Shown here: positions 21,901 to 35,212 of the stretch, piece by piece
Layout of the letters: every line of letters starts with the position of its first letter
Numbering within the stretch: the stretch's first letter is position 1
Assembly (NCBI RefSeq): GCF_933775445.1
Contig: NC_065877.1
Span: forward strand, 1,984,001-2,048,000
Source of the DNA: Argentina anserina
Taxonomy: Eukaryota > Streptophyta > Magnoliopsida > Rosales > Rosaceae
Direction: 5' to 3'
DNA length: 64,000 bases
Program-made: the position numbers and the translations under genes
Notes under the pieces: generated by a model
What the model was told of the DNA's origin: nothing
The model's input: the letters and a program-made list of their open reading frames with translations, nothing else
The model's database searches: none

Positions 21901-24531
21901 GACACGTTCACTTGTTAATCATCTCATGGTTGCATCGCAGACATTGAAGTTGGAAGATCAAGACTTTCTTGGGGAAGGCAGTTGCGTTCTTTCAGAGGTA
22001 ATTCGCTATCATAGGGTATTTCATTGAGCTGGTTCAAAGATGCTATTGTAATTTTCAATTTTTTTCATCTATATTTCAATGATGTTTTTACATCATTTTG
22101 CAAATGCTAATATATATTGTGTTCTGCGCGTGTTCTCTTCTGATTGCAGATAGTAACCAAACAAAATCGAAGCTTGACCTTGAATCTGAATAACAGAAGT
22201 GGGCGTGGAAGAAACTTAGGAACACTTACTGTCCATGCTGAAGAGACTATGGCTTCCAAGAGTGTTGTTGAGATAAAATTTCGTTGTTCCCAATTGGAAA
22301 ATGTTGACCTCTTCTCTAAAAGTGTATGTGTCATGAAACAAAATCTTAAGATCTTTTTGCTTAATACATTCTTCTTCTTTTTGGTTGAGTAATTCATATA
22401 TATTTTTGACTTCTTTACTGTAGGATCCATTCTTAAGAGTCTCTAGAATTGTTGAGAGTGGCGGTTCTGTTCCAATTTGCAAGACTGAAGTAGTAGATAA
22501 CAATTTAAATCCAATTTGGAAGCCCCTATCCCTGAGTATGCAGCAGTTTGGAAGCAAGGTAAGCTTGCTGGTTCTGCTTACCTGTTGAACAAGCTAGTAG
22601 TTTGACTAATAGGGTAAAAAATTCATATAACTTGAATTTTGGTGCAGGATAATCCATTAGACATCGAATGCTTTGATTTCAACAGCAATGGCAATCATGT
22701 CCTTATCGGGTATTTATTTATTGGATAATCAATTCTAAGTTTTTCTTTTTGCACTTCATTCTCAAGTTTGTGTATTTGCCTGCACAAGAAATAATACCAA
22801 CCTTTTTGAATTTACCTGTTTGTCGTATTTAGGAAACTTCAAAAATCTGTGGCAGACCTGGAGAAATTATACAAAGAAAGAAGTGGGGTGAATTTCATCA
22901 TTCCTTCTTCTCATGGTCGTGAAAAGGTGTTTATTCATACTTAATTATATTTATATATACACTCTTAGCATACAGGTCAATTTACTGACTGTTCCATTGT
23001 AATATGGTGTTGTAGGTTTCAAAGGGTCAGTTGTTTGTGGATCAATTCATTGAGAAGCAGCAATTTAGCTTTCTCGATTATATTTCTAGTGGATTCGAGC
23101 TTAACTTCATGGTTGCTGTTGACTTTACGGGTAAACAATGTGTGGTTTTTTTTTTCACTATTTATCATTTCCAACGTATGTGCATGCCTTGATACTCAAT
23201 TTTCTCACAGCTTCAAATAGAGATCCTCGACAAAATGATTCATTGCACTACATTGATCCGTATGGCCGGTTGAATTCTTACCAGAAGGTGAGCCAATTAT
23301 GGTGCTTCAATAGCTAACAGTTCGGCAGTGTTTTTACTTTTTAGTAGTAAACAAAATTCTTCTAATAAATGCAAGATTTTGTGCCTTCATTTAATGAAAT
23401 AACCTTATAAGCTAGATTTCTTCTGTGAGTATGGTTGAGTGGTATGATCTCCAAATATAATCAATTATATTATTTGCAGGCCATAACGGAAGTTGGTGAA
23501 GTTATTCAGTTCTATGATGCTGATAAACGTTTTCCTGCTTGGGGCTTTGGAGGAAGGATAGGTGGAGGGCCTGTGTCGCACTGTTTTAACTTGGATGGAA
23601 CTGCTACTGGCTTTGAGGTAAAACAAGAGTCTGGTTCCTCGCATATGGCTTCAATCTCTTATTTGAAACTTATATACCAACCAGTATCTCTCTTATGGTG
23701 CATGGTTGTTTTCTTAATATAGGTTGAAGGAGTTCAAGGCATAATGACTGCTTATGCCAGTGCCCTACAGAATGTTGCTCTCTCAGGACCCACTTTGTTT
23801 GGCCCAGTGGTTAATAAGGCTGCAGAGATTGCTGGCCGTTCTCTATTTCAGAACCACAATAAGTACTATGTGTTGCTGATCATAACGGTAAGAGAAGGAT
23901 GTATTTTATTTGCAAGTTTTTGTTTAATGTGATCTCTTTTATTGTAATGACACAAATGCCATCTTTATAGGATGGGATCCTTACAGACCTCCAGGAAACA
24001 ACAGATGCTTTGGTGAGGGCATCTGATCTTCCCTTCTCAGTTCTAATAGTTGGAGTAGGAACTGCAGATTTCAAACAAATGGAGGTATGCTCGTCTTGTT
24101 TAATGAAAACTCATATTCTCCTTATGCTACCTATGTTGGGATTTCAACAGCTGGGATTTGATTTCTTTGTCCTAAAAGCATGTCTGGATCTTGTGTGGCA
24201 GATTCTCGATGCTGACGATGGACAACGGTTAACAAGTTCAACAGGTCGTGTGGCTACAAGAGACATTGTACAGTTTGTTCCCATGAGAGATGTGCAGAGT
24301 AAGTCCTGAATATCTCTATTTTTCCTCCCCGCAACATTGAACCATGTCTGAAATATGGGTAGAATCTATTTATTCGCACTTACGACAAAAATGATTCTAA
24401 TAGGTGGGCGCATTTCTGTAGTTCAATCGCTTCTGGAAGAGCTGCCTGGACAGTTCTTGAGTTACATGCGCTGCAGGGACATCAAGCCTCTCACTTTCAA
24501 TGCAACCCAACCATGTTCGCCACAACTTTAG
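19577..24531 (+). CDS. BON3: BONZAI-type copine (C2-C2-vWA)
   Basis: Sixteen exons join in frame to 583 residues: 19577-19726, 21040-21087, 21402-21550, 21650-21698, 21941-21997, 22150-22323, 22424-22558, 22648-22709, 22833-22926, 23016-23130, 23211-23287, 23480-23617, 23723-23887, 23971-24084, 24202-24298, 24404-24531. The N-terminus MGGCFSDIKGGKQAIGG offers Gly2 myristoylation and Cys4 palmitoylation. C2A spans about residues 51-170 (SATNLLDRDITSKSDPMVVAY), C2B about 190-330 (SKSDPFLRVSR, WKPLSL), and the copine/von Willebrand A domain about 345-560 (FMVAVDFTASN, YDADKRFPAWGFGG, LLIITDG). BONZAI copines act at the plasma membrane in calcium signalling and restrain NLR immunity (established in Arabidopsis). 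The GGKQAIG start is closest to my memory of BON3; the paralogue assignment is less sure than the family. Intron 1 (1.3 kb) holds a partial MITE; intron 4 holds a TG microsatellite. Confidence 0.92.
20350..20395. repeat. Partial copy of the hairpin MITE seen at 45607
   Basis: TATTATGCATTGATGTATATTAGAATTTTCC resembles the right arm and flank of the hairpin element near GID1 (CATACATTGATGTATACTAGAATTTTCC). Only one arm is recognisable. It lies in copine intron 1. Confidence 0.5.
21858..21897 (+). repeat. TG dinucleotide microsatellite
   Basis: About 19 TG units in copine intron 4, ending in GCGCG. Confidence 0.95.
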
Positions 24532-24743
24532 AACAGCACGATCACAACATCCCAAGGTTGGTGGAAATATGTAGTTAGATATTAAGCAATGACTAGTTAG
24601 CAACTATGTCTGCCTTTCAAGAGCAGGACTTAGCAATTACATCTTTAGGATCTAAAGTCTCACGAATTTTTTTTATTTTTATTTTTGGGAGGAAGTCTCA
24701 CAGATTTCAAAAGGAATTGATCGATATTAACATGATTTAACAG

Positions 24744-25133
24744 GAAATAATTCATGTCATTGGTGGTGTCATCAGAGATGCTCAAGGTCGTTTTGTAGCA
24801 GTTTTTGCTAAACCAGTAGCCATCACTGCCTCACCTAAGCAGTGTGAACTTCTTGCTATCAGGGGAGGCATAGATCTGTTGTGTACCTTAAATTTGAATC
24901 ATGCTCTCATTGAGAGTGACTCCATGGAAGCTATTTCTGAAGCCACTGCAGATGATCATGCTCTGCTTGCAAATGGAGGTATTGTCGATGACATTCAGCA
25001 AACTTGGAAGCATTTAACTAATGTTAGGCTTAAACATTGTAATAGAGCAAGCAATTTCGCTGCTCATAGACTTGCAGCTGTAGGTTATGAAGCTGCTTAT
25101 GCTACTACTTGGATTTTTTTAGCAAGCTCCTAG
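24744..25133 (+). pseudogene. RNase H-like fragment of a retroelement (RVT_3 type)
   Basis: The open frame from 24744 reads EIIHVIGGVIRDAQGRFVAV, then SPKQCELLAIRGG, IESDSMEA, and ends with HCNRASNFAAHRLAAVGYEA before TAG. These are the conserved blocks of the plant RNase H-like domain found in non-LTR elements and derived genes: GGxxRDxxG, the Glu of ELLAIRxG, the Asp of ESDS, and NxxAHxLA near the C-terminus. The reverse transcriptase part is missing. A short A-run (25207) follows a T-rich 3' flank, as at a LINE tail. It lies 200 bases beyond the copine stop on the same strand. It could instead be a domesticated exon, since an AG acceptor precedes 24744, but no partner exon is seen. Confidence 0.65.
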
Positions 25134-25139
25134 GATCAT

Positions 25140-26511
25140 TCTAGATGTGCTTGCGAAAGATTGTACCCCTTCTTCTGCCTAAAGTCTTTAATGAAAGCTT
25201 TCCCATTAAAAAAAAAGGAAATAGTTCATGTGAATTACAAATCTCGCAGAATCTTTTATTTTCGTTTAGAACATTAATTGGTTTGATAAGGTTTTTAGAT
25301 AGATTTTGTAAATAGAGCGCTCCCCAGTTTTTTTTTTCGATAAATAGAGAGCTCCCCAGGTTGATTTTGCAATTTATTTTTTCACGGGCAGTATCTATTT
25401 GGTCTGCATGTTTGAGGAAAGCTGTGGGTTTTTTTTTATTTAACAAATGAGTTGGACAAAAAAATCTAACTTCCTATGTTTGATAAACTCCAACAAAGAG
25501 GATAAACAAAAGTTCAATCCGGCATGTGTACACCCACACATGCAAAACCATAGATATAAAAACTCCTAGCAAATAGCAAACCCTCAGTCAAGAAACATTT
25601 AATTAAATGATGGGATGAAGCTGGTAACATTGGCAGAATTGTGAGATACCAAAAATAGAGAAAATAGACATATCATGATGCTTCTTGTAAAAATGAAATG
25701 AATGCAGAGCAGACTCTTTGAACAATTCCAAAGTCATAGTGATTCAAATAAACCAAATTAGATTGTAGGAGACTAGAAACTAAAGTTGACGTTTAGGTTT
25801 TGGGAACGCTGAAACACCAACACCATTAAACACTTCATCAAGGGTACTCCAAGGCGAGAATGAATTGAGAAAATAGAAGGCAAACTCATTTCCATAAAGC
25901 CACAATTTCATAACAATGCAAAAGAAGATGTGTACCTGATTCCGCATCACTTCCACAAAAGAAGCAACAAGATGAAAAACTGTGGGTTTGACTGCTTAGA
26001 AAGTATTTCTCAATAATCTTTCTTGGAATCATTGCTGTTAGTCCACCTGATTGTCTCAACTCTCAAGTATAGAAAGATGAATTTCCATGTAAAACTCTTC
26101 TTCAGCTAAATTTATTGAAAACACGTTTATTTGTTGACACGCTTTTTGGTTTTTACCGACGCGAGTCAAACATCGCAGAAGTGCTTGATTATTTGCAAAT
26201 AAACGGAAGTAATTCATATGCACTACAAAACGATGGAATGATCAAAATTGGTTTGATAATTTTCGCCTGAGATCAAATCAACGAGAAAACACGAGGGTAT
26301 AATTTGGCTAAAATGCAAGCTCCGCGGTATTCAAAATGAGATCATACAGACAAGTGCATGTACCCTTTTTTTTTCACTGTCAAACGTTGGCCTTTTCATA
26401 GCCCTCCAACATTTTAGTTAATCACATTCTTTACAACATTGTGTCAACATACAATCAAGTATCTGAATTCTACAAGTTTAATTGAGAAACCGAAATGAAT
26501 ACATTCACCAT
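25140..26511. other. Intergenic between copine/RNase H relic and cyclin L
   Basis: AT-rich, short A and T runs, no gene or transposon end recognised. It includes the 3' flank of the cyclin L gene. Confidence 0.4.
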
Positions 26512-29310
26512 TCAGGCATACGGGTGATGTCTATAGCGATCCTTCTCCCTTGAAGAATATGAGGCACTGTGATAGTCGCGATCTGCAAAATAACAATGCA
26601 AGTCAAACAATTAGGTACAACTGTAATTTATTATATCTTTGGAGGGGGGGGGGGGGGAGGGGGGGGGGAAGAGCCTTCAAATGTACTTATATTATACCTC
26701 GTGATGAGTAATGTCTTGATTTCTCTGAATGGCCCCCTGCACCACAAAAGTTCAAGCCAAAAGCTTCAGACAGACGAGCATTTCCATACACAAAGTCATG
26801 AAAGGAAGGCAATCAATGGATATATTTTATCAAAGTGGTTGATAAACTCTAGCAACATGACCAACCTGAATCTTTAGCTCTGTCCTTAGAACGATGACTT
26901 CGATCTTTGGTCATATCCCTCTCAGCTTCCACTCTGTCTCCCCGATCACGATCCCTGGTTTTTATTCTATCCATGTCCCTCTCTCTTTCCCTATCCCTAT
27001 CCCTCTCCCTGTCTCTGCTTTTGCTGCGTTCAGTTTTGGATTTCATACACAAATCTTCTCTTTCCTCTATAACAGGCCCGCTCTTAGATTCATCATCATT
27101 TTCTTTACAATCCTTAACCTTATCGGTGGCTGTAACGTTTACACCCTTTGATCCAGAAGATTGACTGACTGCTGGTGTCAGTGCCTTTGAATTATATGTA
27201 TCGGCAATAGTTAGAGGGCTATTATTAAGAACATCCTACATACCAACAATGAAAGTAGAACTGTGTTAGCAATAGAATCTCTAAATCAATATATAGCATC
27301 AATTATTTGTTCTACAGTTGGCACTTGCTAAAAAAACAGAGGGAGTAATCACAATAACATATACAGCATGCTGACAAGTAGACAACTACATGTATAGGGG
27401 TGGAGGCAAACACAAGAAGTTCATACCTTCAAAACTGGCTGGGACTCCAAATTCGATTTGTTGCTATAGAATGTAAATGAATCTTTACAGACCGGAATAT
27501 ACTGAGCTTTAGGGAGACTATACAGATGAGCAAGAACCCTACAAACCTCAACAATCCCTGATTTTTCAGCATCAAATGCCTTCCACCATGGGGGATTCTC
27601 AGGAAGGGGAACATGAAACCGCCTAGCAGCAGCATACACAACACCACAAGCAACAACCTCACTCTTGAATCGAACACACAAAGTTGTACGCAAACTGCTC
27701 CAAATAAAAGTTGAGAAATAATAAGAATTAAATAATAGCATAAATAATCTTGAAACTATTCTACTGAAAAGCAACATCATATACCAGTCAAAACAATAAA
27801 GCCCTGAAAGCTTGGAGTTGAATCCATTACTAGTTCCAAAGTTCTTTTTTCCTGTCATTTTCTATATTAGCTTTTTTGATATATTCACATATAATGCAAG
27901 GCAGCTTTAGGAGTTAGCATCCAAATGCTCCTGCATCACCTTATTAGAGACCCAACTTTTCACATGCTAGACCATTGCAGTTTTCGGGATAAACATGCAA
28001 CCCGTTTACAGAAAGCACAGCATAAAAATCCACCCCACCAACAAAAATTCAAAACTCTGGCTCTAAAACAGATTGAGATATGATTATTTTCATAGGGGCA
28101 AGGTAACTGTAAACAAACAAACACCTACTTCAGATTCAAACGTTACAACTAACACAAACATATAAAAAGGAAATGCGTTTCTGATGAAAAAGCACCTGTC
28201 ATTTGCTAAATTCCAGGCTTCTTGCGTTAACTCTGGGGACTGAAAAGTGGCAAGGTAATTCGAAATGAACTTGTGGGGATGCTCAACATGACAAATGAAA
28301 CCCATCTCTTTCAAAATATGTCTCTCTGTTTTACTCAACTCCACCTTCAAATCTGAATACTCCTGTAATAATAATAATAATAATCTTAGAACCATGACTT
28401 CTGATCCTATCAACCCAATGAAGATAAGAGGAAACAATGTTGCAACATGATACACATAACACATGAGCTACTGACCTTTGATTGTGGATCCAAATGCTCA
28501 ATGGGTAAGTTCTCCCTCCTACATTCCATCCTGTGGAAAACAATAATCACCTGTCTAGCTTTCTTAGGACATTCCTCCAGCTTTGATGCAAGCCACAGAC
28601 AACTAGCAGCAACTTTCTACAAAACAACATCAAATCCATCAAAAGCAAAGCATTAGTAACAAATTACGTATGATATTCCACTTTCTACAATGAATCCTAA
28701 AACAATTATTCCTCCCTTCTCGAAACAAGAAACTACATCATCACCCAACCGATTATATAATACTCTTTCATCCCTCTCAAAATCCACACACAGCGACATG
28801 GACTTATCGAAGGTGAAAAAACACAACTCGCATAACCAAAACCGATATTTCCTTAATTCTTCATAACATAATAACTTCTCACAAGTTCCATAAATCCAAA
28901 AAAAGAGACAAGCAAGCAACTCTGCCGCTACGAAAGTAAAATGTACCTTGACATGGAAGCGCGTAAACGACTTCTTGCAGTAGAAACGATGAAACAACAC
29001 CTGACCAGTAGCCATCACAGCCTGAGGCCTGCAAATTCATCCCATCAAACCCTCAACTTTTACTTTTGGCACTCCGAGAATCCGAAACAAACATCACAAT
29101 TGTACAATTACAAACACACAAAAGCAAAAATCAAAAGTCGGAGAAAGAGAAGACATACATTCTGAGCAAAATGCCGCTCTCTTGAATCAAATCACAGCCG
29201 TAGATTCTGAGCGTGGTCTCGGTAGCTTCATCTATGCCGTCCCTTCTCGACGGAGAGTTCTCCAGGTCCTCATCGCTCAGGTAGAACGTGTCTATCGCCG
29301 TGTATATCAT
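26512..29310 (-). CDS. CYCL1-1: Cyclin L (arginine-rich cyclin, CYCL1/RCY1/MOS12-type)
   Basis: Eight coding exons on the minus strand join in frame to 429 residues: 29310-29159, 29028-28947, 28616-28476, 28362-28196, 27694-27427, 27235-26866, 26736-26698, 26582-26512. The start MIYTAIDTFYLSDEDLE is the typical cyclin L beginning. Cyclin boxes cover about residues 40-250 (GILLRMPQAVMATGQVLFHRF across exons 1-2, ASCLWLASKLEECPKKARQV, TLCVRFKSEVVACGVVYAAARR). The last ~100 residues form an RS/RD-rich domain (SRDRERDRDRERERDMDR) ending RYRHHPYA. Cyclin L pairs with CDK11/CDKG-type kinases and works in pre-mRNA splicing in nuclear speckles; Arabidopsis MOS12 is needed for resistance-gene splicing. 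All junctions keep phase. A 5' leader intron is possible (GTTAGG near 29450). The last intron contains a long G-run. Confidence 0.9.
26641..26669 (+). repeat. Poly-G tract in the last cyclin L intron
   Basis: Almost 28 consecutive Gs interrupted by two As. On the coding (minus) strand this is a C-run of unusual length in an AT-rich intron, 30 bases from a donor site. The exact length is prone to sequencing error. Confidence 0.9.
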
Positions 29311-30610
29311 CGCCGAAACCCTAACAAAATCGTCGGCACAGTACAAAATCAAAACCAACGAACAATTGAAACCGAAATTGAATATAAATTAGAGATTTAG
29401 CAAATAGTTGATATTGAAATTGAGGGGATTAACGAAGCTGAACCCTAACCTTCGTCGAATCCAGAGAGAGGGAGCTGGAGATCAGTGAGAGCCTTTCTTC
29501 TTCGTTTTGGGTTTGAAGCGGAGCTTCTTTTATTATTAGTTCTTCTTTTTCGGGTCGGATCTGGATATGGCCTTTATTTCCTATTGTGGGTTTTCGTAGC
29601 GGGCCTATTTTTCGGTGGATAATTGTTGTGTAATTTCAAGAGTCGATAATAATTGTTGTGTAATTATATCTCTACTACTATAAAGCCAGCACCCTAAGTT
29701 CTAGTAAATTACGAATATCTAAAAATACTCTTTCACATCTTATATTGGCATACACACAAACATGGGTTTTATAGTCAAAACATAAATATTTTCATAATAA
29801 TAACCGCTCATTTTTCCACTCATAGGGGTGTGAGCAGTTTCTAGTTCTACTTAAGAGTGCAGTTATAAAACCGTTTAATCTAAATTTCTAATGGAAATTG
29901 GACCTCTATCCTGTTCCTATGAAAAAAGGGAGAGAAAATAAAAACTTTCGAAATCATGCTTTTTTTGCTAAAAACTGGGTTATAGCACACGAATTTAGGC
30001 TGAAAATCGCATGTTCTTGTTTTTCCACGAAAATTCTCCTACACTTTAGATAATGGTATATAAACACTTCCAGAAGTGACAGAACTGAAAAAAATCGTGA
30101 GGCAAATGGTTTTATGATTTTTCAAAGAAAATTAAAATTAAAATATTAACTAAATCCATCGAAAGTTCATTGCATGTACGTACCCTCTTTGTTTTGCTAG
30201 ATCGTAACAAAAACATCATATTTCTTTAGTTCTTTAGTTAGAATATGAGGATCAATTACATCATTCTTTCACTCTGAATTTCTATCAATTTTACAAGATG
30301 AAGAACAAAAATTGACAGCTTTACAATTGAAATCTGCCAAGTCGATTGCTAAGAATACAATATGTAAGACTGTTCTACCGGTGTTTGATTCTATGCATGA
30401 AAACGGCCAATGACAAGTAGCCAGCCTCAGCCTGTAGACACATTGCAATAATGTTACAAAACACCAGAAGCATCTCATCCTGCTGAATCCAACCCCTCTC
30501 GTGATGTAGCTGGCTGTTTTGAGCACGAGTAATAGCAAGAGACGATTATGAAGCCGTTTTCCATTGCTCAAAGAGCAATGCATACTGCATTGACAGGACC
30601 ACAATCTACT
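29311..30610. other. Cyclin L upstream region and 3' flank of PAT17-like gene
   Basis: Carries the cyclin L leader and promoter (a telo-box-like AAACCCTAA near 29317, a GGGCCTA near 29600), then an AT-rich spacer and the 3' untranslated region of the S-acyltransferase gene. No other gene is seen. Confidence 0.45.
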
Positions 30611-33600
30611 TTAGCCAGACTTTGGTTTGGTGTTTGCATACAACCTTCTTTTCGATAGAGGGAAGATGATTTCAAGAACATTCTGAATGAACCCTTTATC
30701 ATAAATGTTATTCTTAACCACGACCTCAACATCTTCGAGTGGAGATCTTCGGAATATGGTTCTCCATTTGCTCTCTGGAGGTTTTCTTTCACTGGTCATC
30801 CCATTAATACTTGCTTTAAGTGCTTCAGAACTCGCCCTTGCTTCGCTCAGCTTCCTCTGCCAGTTTATATAGTCTTGCCACTTGAAAGTCTATATCAAAA
30901 TAACAGTACCTGGTTAGTTCTCATGTTTCACCTACAACAGATGCAGCTCCCCCCAAATGAAATAGTTTTAAGGAATAGTTGTATGTGTTTGTGTTCTAAA
31001 CAACTATTCATCTTGCGTGTGTGAGTGCCAATTTAAAATCGCATTATAAACTAAACTAAATACATTGTACTAATAAAAATTCATGATATGACCACATTCT
31101 AGGAGAAACCCCAGAAGGCAAGCTTTATCTTTCATCAGAATAGAAAGAGCAACCACTGTTATTTCATGCTTCTTTACCAAGTGATTCTGTTTGAGACATG
31201 TAATCTAATACACCATCCCCACATGCTTAATGACTAACCTCTAAATTCCTGTTTAAAGTATTAAGAAGAAATGGCAAACTATGTTATTCAAAAGTCAGAC
31301 AGAGATCTAAACCTCGTTAGTGGTAGTATTTGTGAGACAAAGTTTTGCATGGTAACCAAAGAATCCTGCGATTAACAATGCCATTATTGCAAGAAACATC
31401 ATCAGTAATATTTGAGTGTTGTATGCCCCCACCAACCACTGCAAAACATCACAAAATAGTAAACGAGTTATGTTAGGGGAAATAAAATGCACAGTATAAT
31501 GATCTCATAACCAAATATGCAAAAGTAGGCAATCTACACAATTGAAAGGCACAATTATAGAAAGTATTACATCTCCAGATCAGATTAATGTAAGCTAACC
31601 TTTTACTATCAAGTTCAGACACTACCTATTTAATAATAGATACATATGAAAATAATCAAGTCCCCAAGGCTCTTTCAAGTTCTTTGACATATTTCAATTT
31701 AGACACGTTCTATCTATTATGGATTGATCTTTATGATTGAGAAAAGGAAATGATGCACATAGTCAAGCAGTCTCATATCCATGTAAAGATAATTTCTTTA
31801 ACATGTTGCACCCAGAATACAGTTACCACCTAGAACTCTAGAAGTCAGCATGTCAGCTTGAAACTGAATCAGCCAACATTTTACTTCAGTGATTTTTCGC
31901 TTGCTGTATATTTCATTCACAACAACGTCTCTTGTTCACACAGGCCAGATTGAAAAACGTAAGGATCCTAGTATTTTTTATTTTAAACTGATATACAGTG
32001 ATTTATTATGAATATGAAAAACAAATGTTTGCTGAATAAAAACATATTAACATTATAACAATCGGGGATCGTTTCAAAAAAAAATTCAGGATTCTTACTG
32101 GCCTGAATTGCCAAAATGATATAATAAGCTCACCTGTATTACGTGTGGTGATAAACTAAGAAAAGTATTCTCTACACCATAATAAACTGCAATGAGAAAT
32201 TGAGGAAAGGAATGTCAATTAGGTACACAAAACATAAGCAACCACTGTTTTTGTGACTTGAACTGTAATTCTACTTACCAATTAGAATATCAATAACTCT
32301 AAATTCTCTAACTTGTCCAGCAAGAATCAACCCAACGGCAACTGTTCCATATATGCAAAGTAAAGTGTGCCTGAGAAACCAGAAATGCATAACATTTAAC
32401 AAAAAGAGCATGCACAGTAATCCAAGTTACAAAATAGTTGGAACCGGTAATTAAGATCGACACAAATGAAGATAAACAGCTCAACTTCATCCTCTAGCAG
32501 ACAGATTCGTGCAAATTGTAAGGCAATAGAGAAAAGTTTGTATTGAGTTTCATGAAGGTAAATCAAATTAAAGTTTGTACAGAAAACATATCAAACTATT
32601 TTAGTTGTCATTCGTGCTAACACTGTAATGAAGTCCGCGTGACTAAAGTTCAACCAATTATCTGAATTATCAATCTCAAGAAGCTGATTGAATACCTATT
32701 TTTACCCAGTAGCAACATCTACAATTAAATTTAAGGGCAGAATAGACCACAAAAACCCACAAACAATCAAACAGTTCTGCTTCAGGAGATAGCACTTACC
32801 ACAAAAGAAAAGCCATGAAGTAATGGATGTTTCTCTCACCTATACAATTATTCTGCAATCAAACCCAATATTGAATTCCAATAAGCACCTTATGGAATGA
32901 ATATTTATAGTAAAAAGAAGATTAAAAAAAATACGAGTTGGAGAAATTCAAACCATCCATCCACAATGATGGTCAAAGCGAGCAACACAGCGACCACATA
33001 TGCTACAATGCTTAGATCTAGCAGGTCTGAATTAAATAGAAAGAAGATTATCAATATAAAGGAAAACCTTGGGCAATTTAGCTGTATGAGGGGAGGTTGA
33101 TGGAGGACTCACTTTGGAAGTTTGCACGTCGAACATTCTTTCTCAGAATATATCACATTGTCATACGGGTAAGCAGAGAGATAAACTGAAACATTATCAG
33201 ACTTCACTGTTCCTGAATCGGAGAGGCTAGTTAACAGAAACAGCAGAACACCGACAGCAACAGCGAAGAAGCTTATGTACCTGCAAAAAAACCAAATGTC
33301 TTGTGAGTTCTGTACTAAAAGTGGCAGCCAGAGTTAGAGAGACTCAAATGCGGGAATAACATAAAAAAACAAATCCTTAACATACCAGTGAACTTCACCT
33401 ATATAATAGCCAGGAATATAACGGAAGGAAGAAGTTGCAACTAAATAATAGGTTCCTCCAATTACAGCAAGGTATATGATCTGCAGTGAAACAAAAAAAA
33501 ATAACAATTACTACCGAATCAGAAAGCAAGATATGTCTTACCTATAATTTACCATTCAACTAAGAGCTTCTTTAATTAGCTAAACTAAACTTCAAAACTT

Positions 33601-34233
33601 AGAATGAATATGCATTTGGTTGTTACAAACTCTAGCAAAGCAGAATGCTTTAACAACAACCTCCTGCCATATCCCTAATCCACACCACATTCTTCTTCCA
33701 ATTTTACCAACTACCGAACACTTCCATGCATAACTAGTTCATAACCTCGACCCTTATAAGTTATAAGAACAACACTCTAAGTCTCTAACTAACAATATAA
33801 CAAAACGTGAATCACAAATACGAAAAAGGGCACCGAATTCACAAGCTAACCAAACATCATCAGCCAATCAGAAAACCCAATCAGATACCTGCAAAGTCGG
33901 ATTGGGGCGATCACAGCAGAAATACTCAACATTCTGGATCGCACTAGTCCCCCTCGCCCCGAACACAAACCCAACGAACCGCCTGGGAATCAATCACGAA
34001 TTACAAAAACCTCAATAACCACAACACTAAAAATCAAAGAAATTGAAAGAGGAGAGAGAGAGAGAGAGAGATGTAGGGAGTAACTGGAAGTAATCGCAGA
34101 TGCCGAAGGTGAGGAAGTGATTGATGCGTTGGATAGGGGTGCCGTCGAAGATGGGCCATTGGCCGCAGAAGAAGGAGACCAAGACGAGTAGAGTAAGTAA
34201 GCCATGGCAAACCAGAAGCCACTCTACGCCCAT
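30611..34233 (-). CDS. PAT17: DHHC protein S-acyltransferase, PAT17-like
   Basis: Ten exons on the minus strand join in frame to 393 residues: 34233-34085, 33982-33889, 33480-33386, 33280-33113, 33026-32954, 32852-32800, 32370-32279, 32186-32134, 31438-31313, 30889-30611. Membrane segments are evident near the start ([11 protein letters not shown]), at residues ~82-125 ([32 protein letters not shown]), after the DHHC, and near 290 ([17 protein letters not shown]). The zinc-binding Cys-rich domain reads CSTCK...[11 protein letters not shown], and the active site DHHCGWM falls at about residues 187-193 (Cys190 is the acyl-accepting nucleophile), followed by NNCIGERN. The C-terminal ~90 residues are cytosolic. 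These enzymes attach palmitate to cysteines of membrane proteins. Resemblance to Arabidopsis At3g04970 is from memory. All phases match. Confidence 0.9.
34050..34072 (+). repeat. GA microsatellite in PAT17-like intron 1
   Basis: About ten GA units next to the donor site of intron 1, which is only about 100 bases long. Confidence 0.9.
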
Positions 34234-35212
34234 CTCTTTTGAGTTTTGACTAGTTCGATGAAGCTGTTGCAGAGGAAAGGAGGTCGTTTTTCTGTTGTAA
34301 TCGCGAGTTTGGAAGCTTCTCTACCCGCCCAACTATTTTTACCTCGGAGGGATCCAACTCTGTTTTTTACTTTTGTGGGGGCCGTATCTCCAGGCAGTTA
34401 ATTTATTTAACTTTTTAATCTTGAGTGAAATATCAAGTCACTATTATTACCTACGGAGCTAAATGAGCCACATGAAAACCATTAAATTTGGTCATGAGGT
34501 AGAGGAAAACATAGTATTGTAGAGTAATTATTCTGTGTACCCGCCTCACCACGTGACACTGTCATGTGGTGTAACCAGCTAATCATATTACGTCATGATA
34601 TAATTAACATGCACGCGGTAAAAATAGTAAAAATTTATTTACAATCAGAAACAATCACATTAAAAAATAGACCAAAACATTAAGGGAGTACACCACTTGG
34701 GATATGTGGCGGGTATATATAATAATTTCTCTAGTAGTGTACTACTACTCGTCGTGATTCTATTGATACATAACGAATTTTAGCATACTTTCAGCTTAAG
34801 TCATTAACATAATATGTGTCATTTTACTAGGATCTCTGAAGAAGATAGTCGTAATTTTTCCGTGATCTTTTATTTGCTACCAAAGGTCCAAAAGCAACTT
34901 GGTCGAAGAATGACCAGTGTCAATTGAATATAATTCGTCCTGGGGTAAGTTTAGTATAGAGCGGGGGAAAATAATTGCTTCCACTATTGATGCAGAATTA
35001 TCAGCTTTCAACTTTAACATGGAGATCGAGGCCAGCTATTTGAGTCTGACGATTGCATTAGATAGGATGTAACACATCCACAGCATGATCGGTTTGATCG
35101 AACTTGTAACATAAGTGACTCCTTGTAAAGATTGGCATATCTCATATATTTTGTCATAGCAGTAAAATTGTAGCAAAGCTTTCTATAAACAACAACACTA
35201 TGGCTGGCTGCA
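34234..35212. other. Upstream of PAT17-like gene, downstream of protease gene
   Basis: Promoter region of the S-acyltransferase gene, then AT-rich spacer and the 3' flank of the VIR3-like gene. No coding signal or transposon boundary is recognised. Confidence 0.45.
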
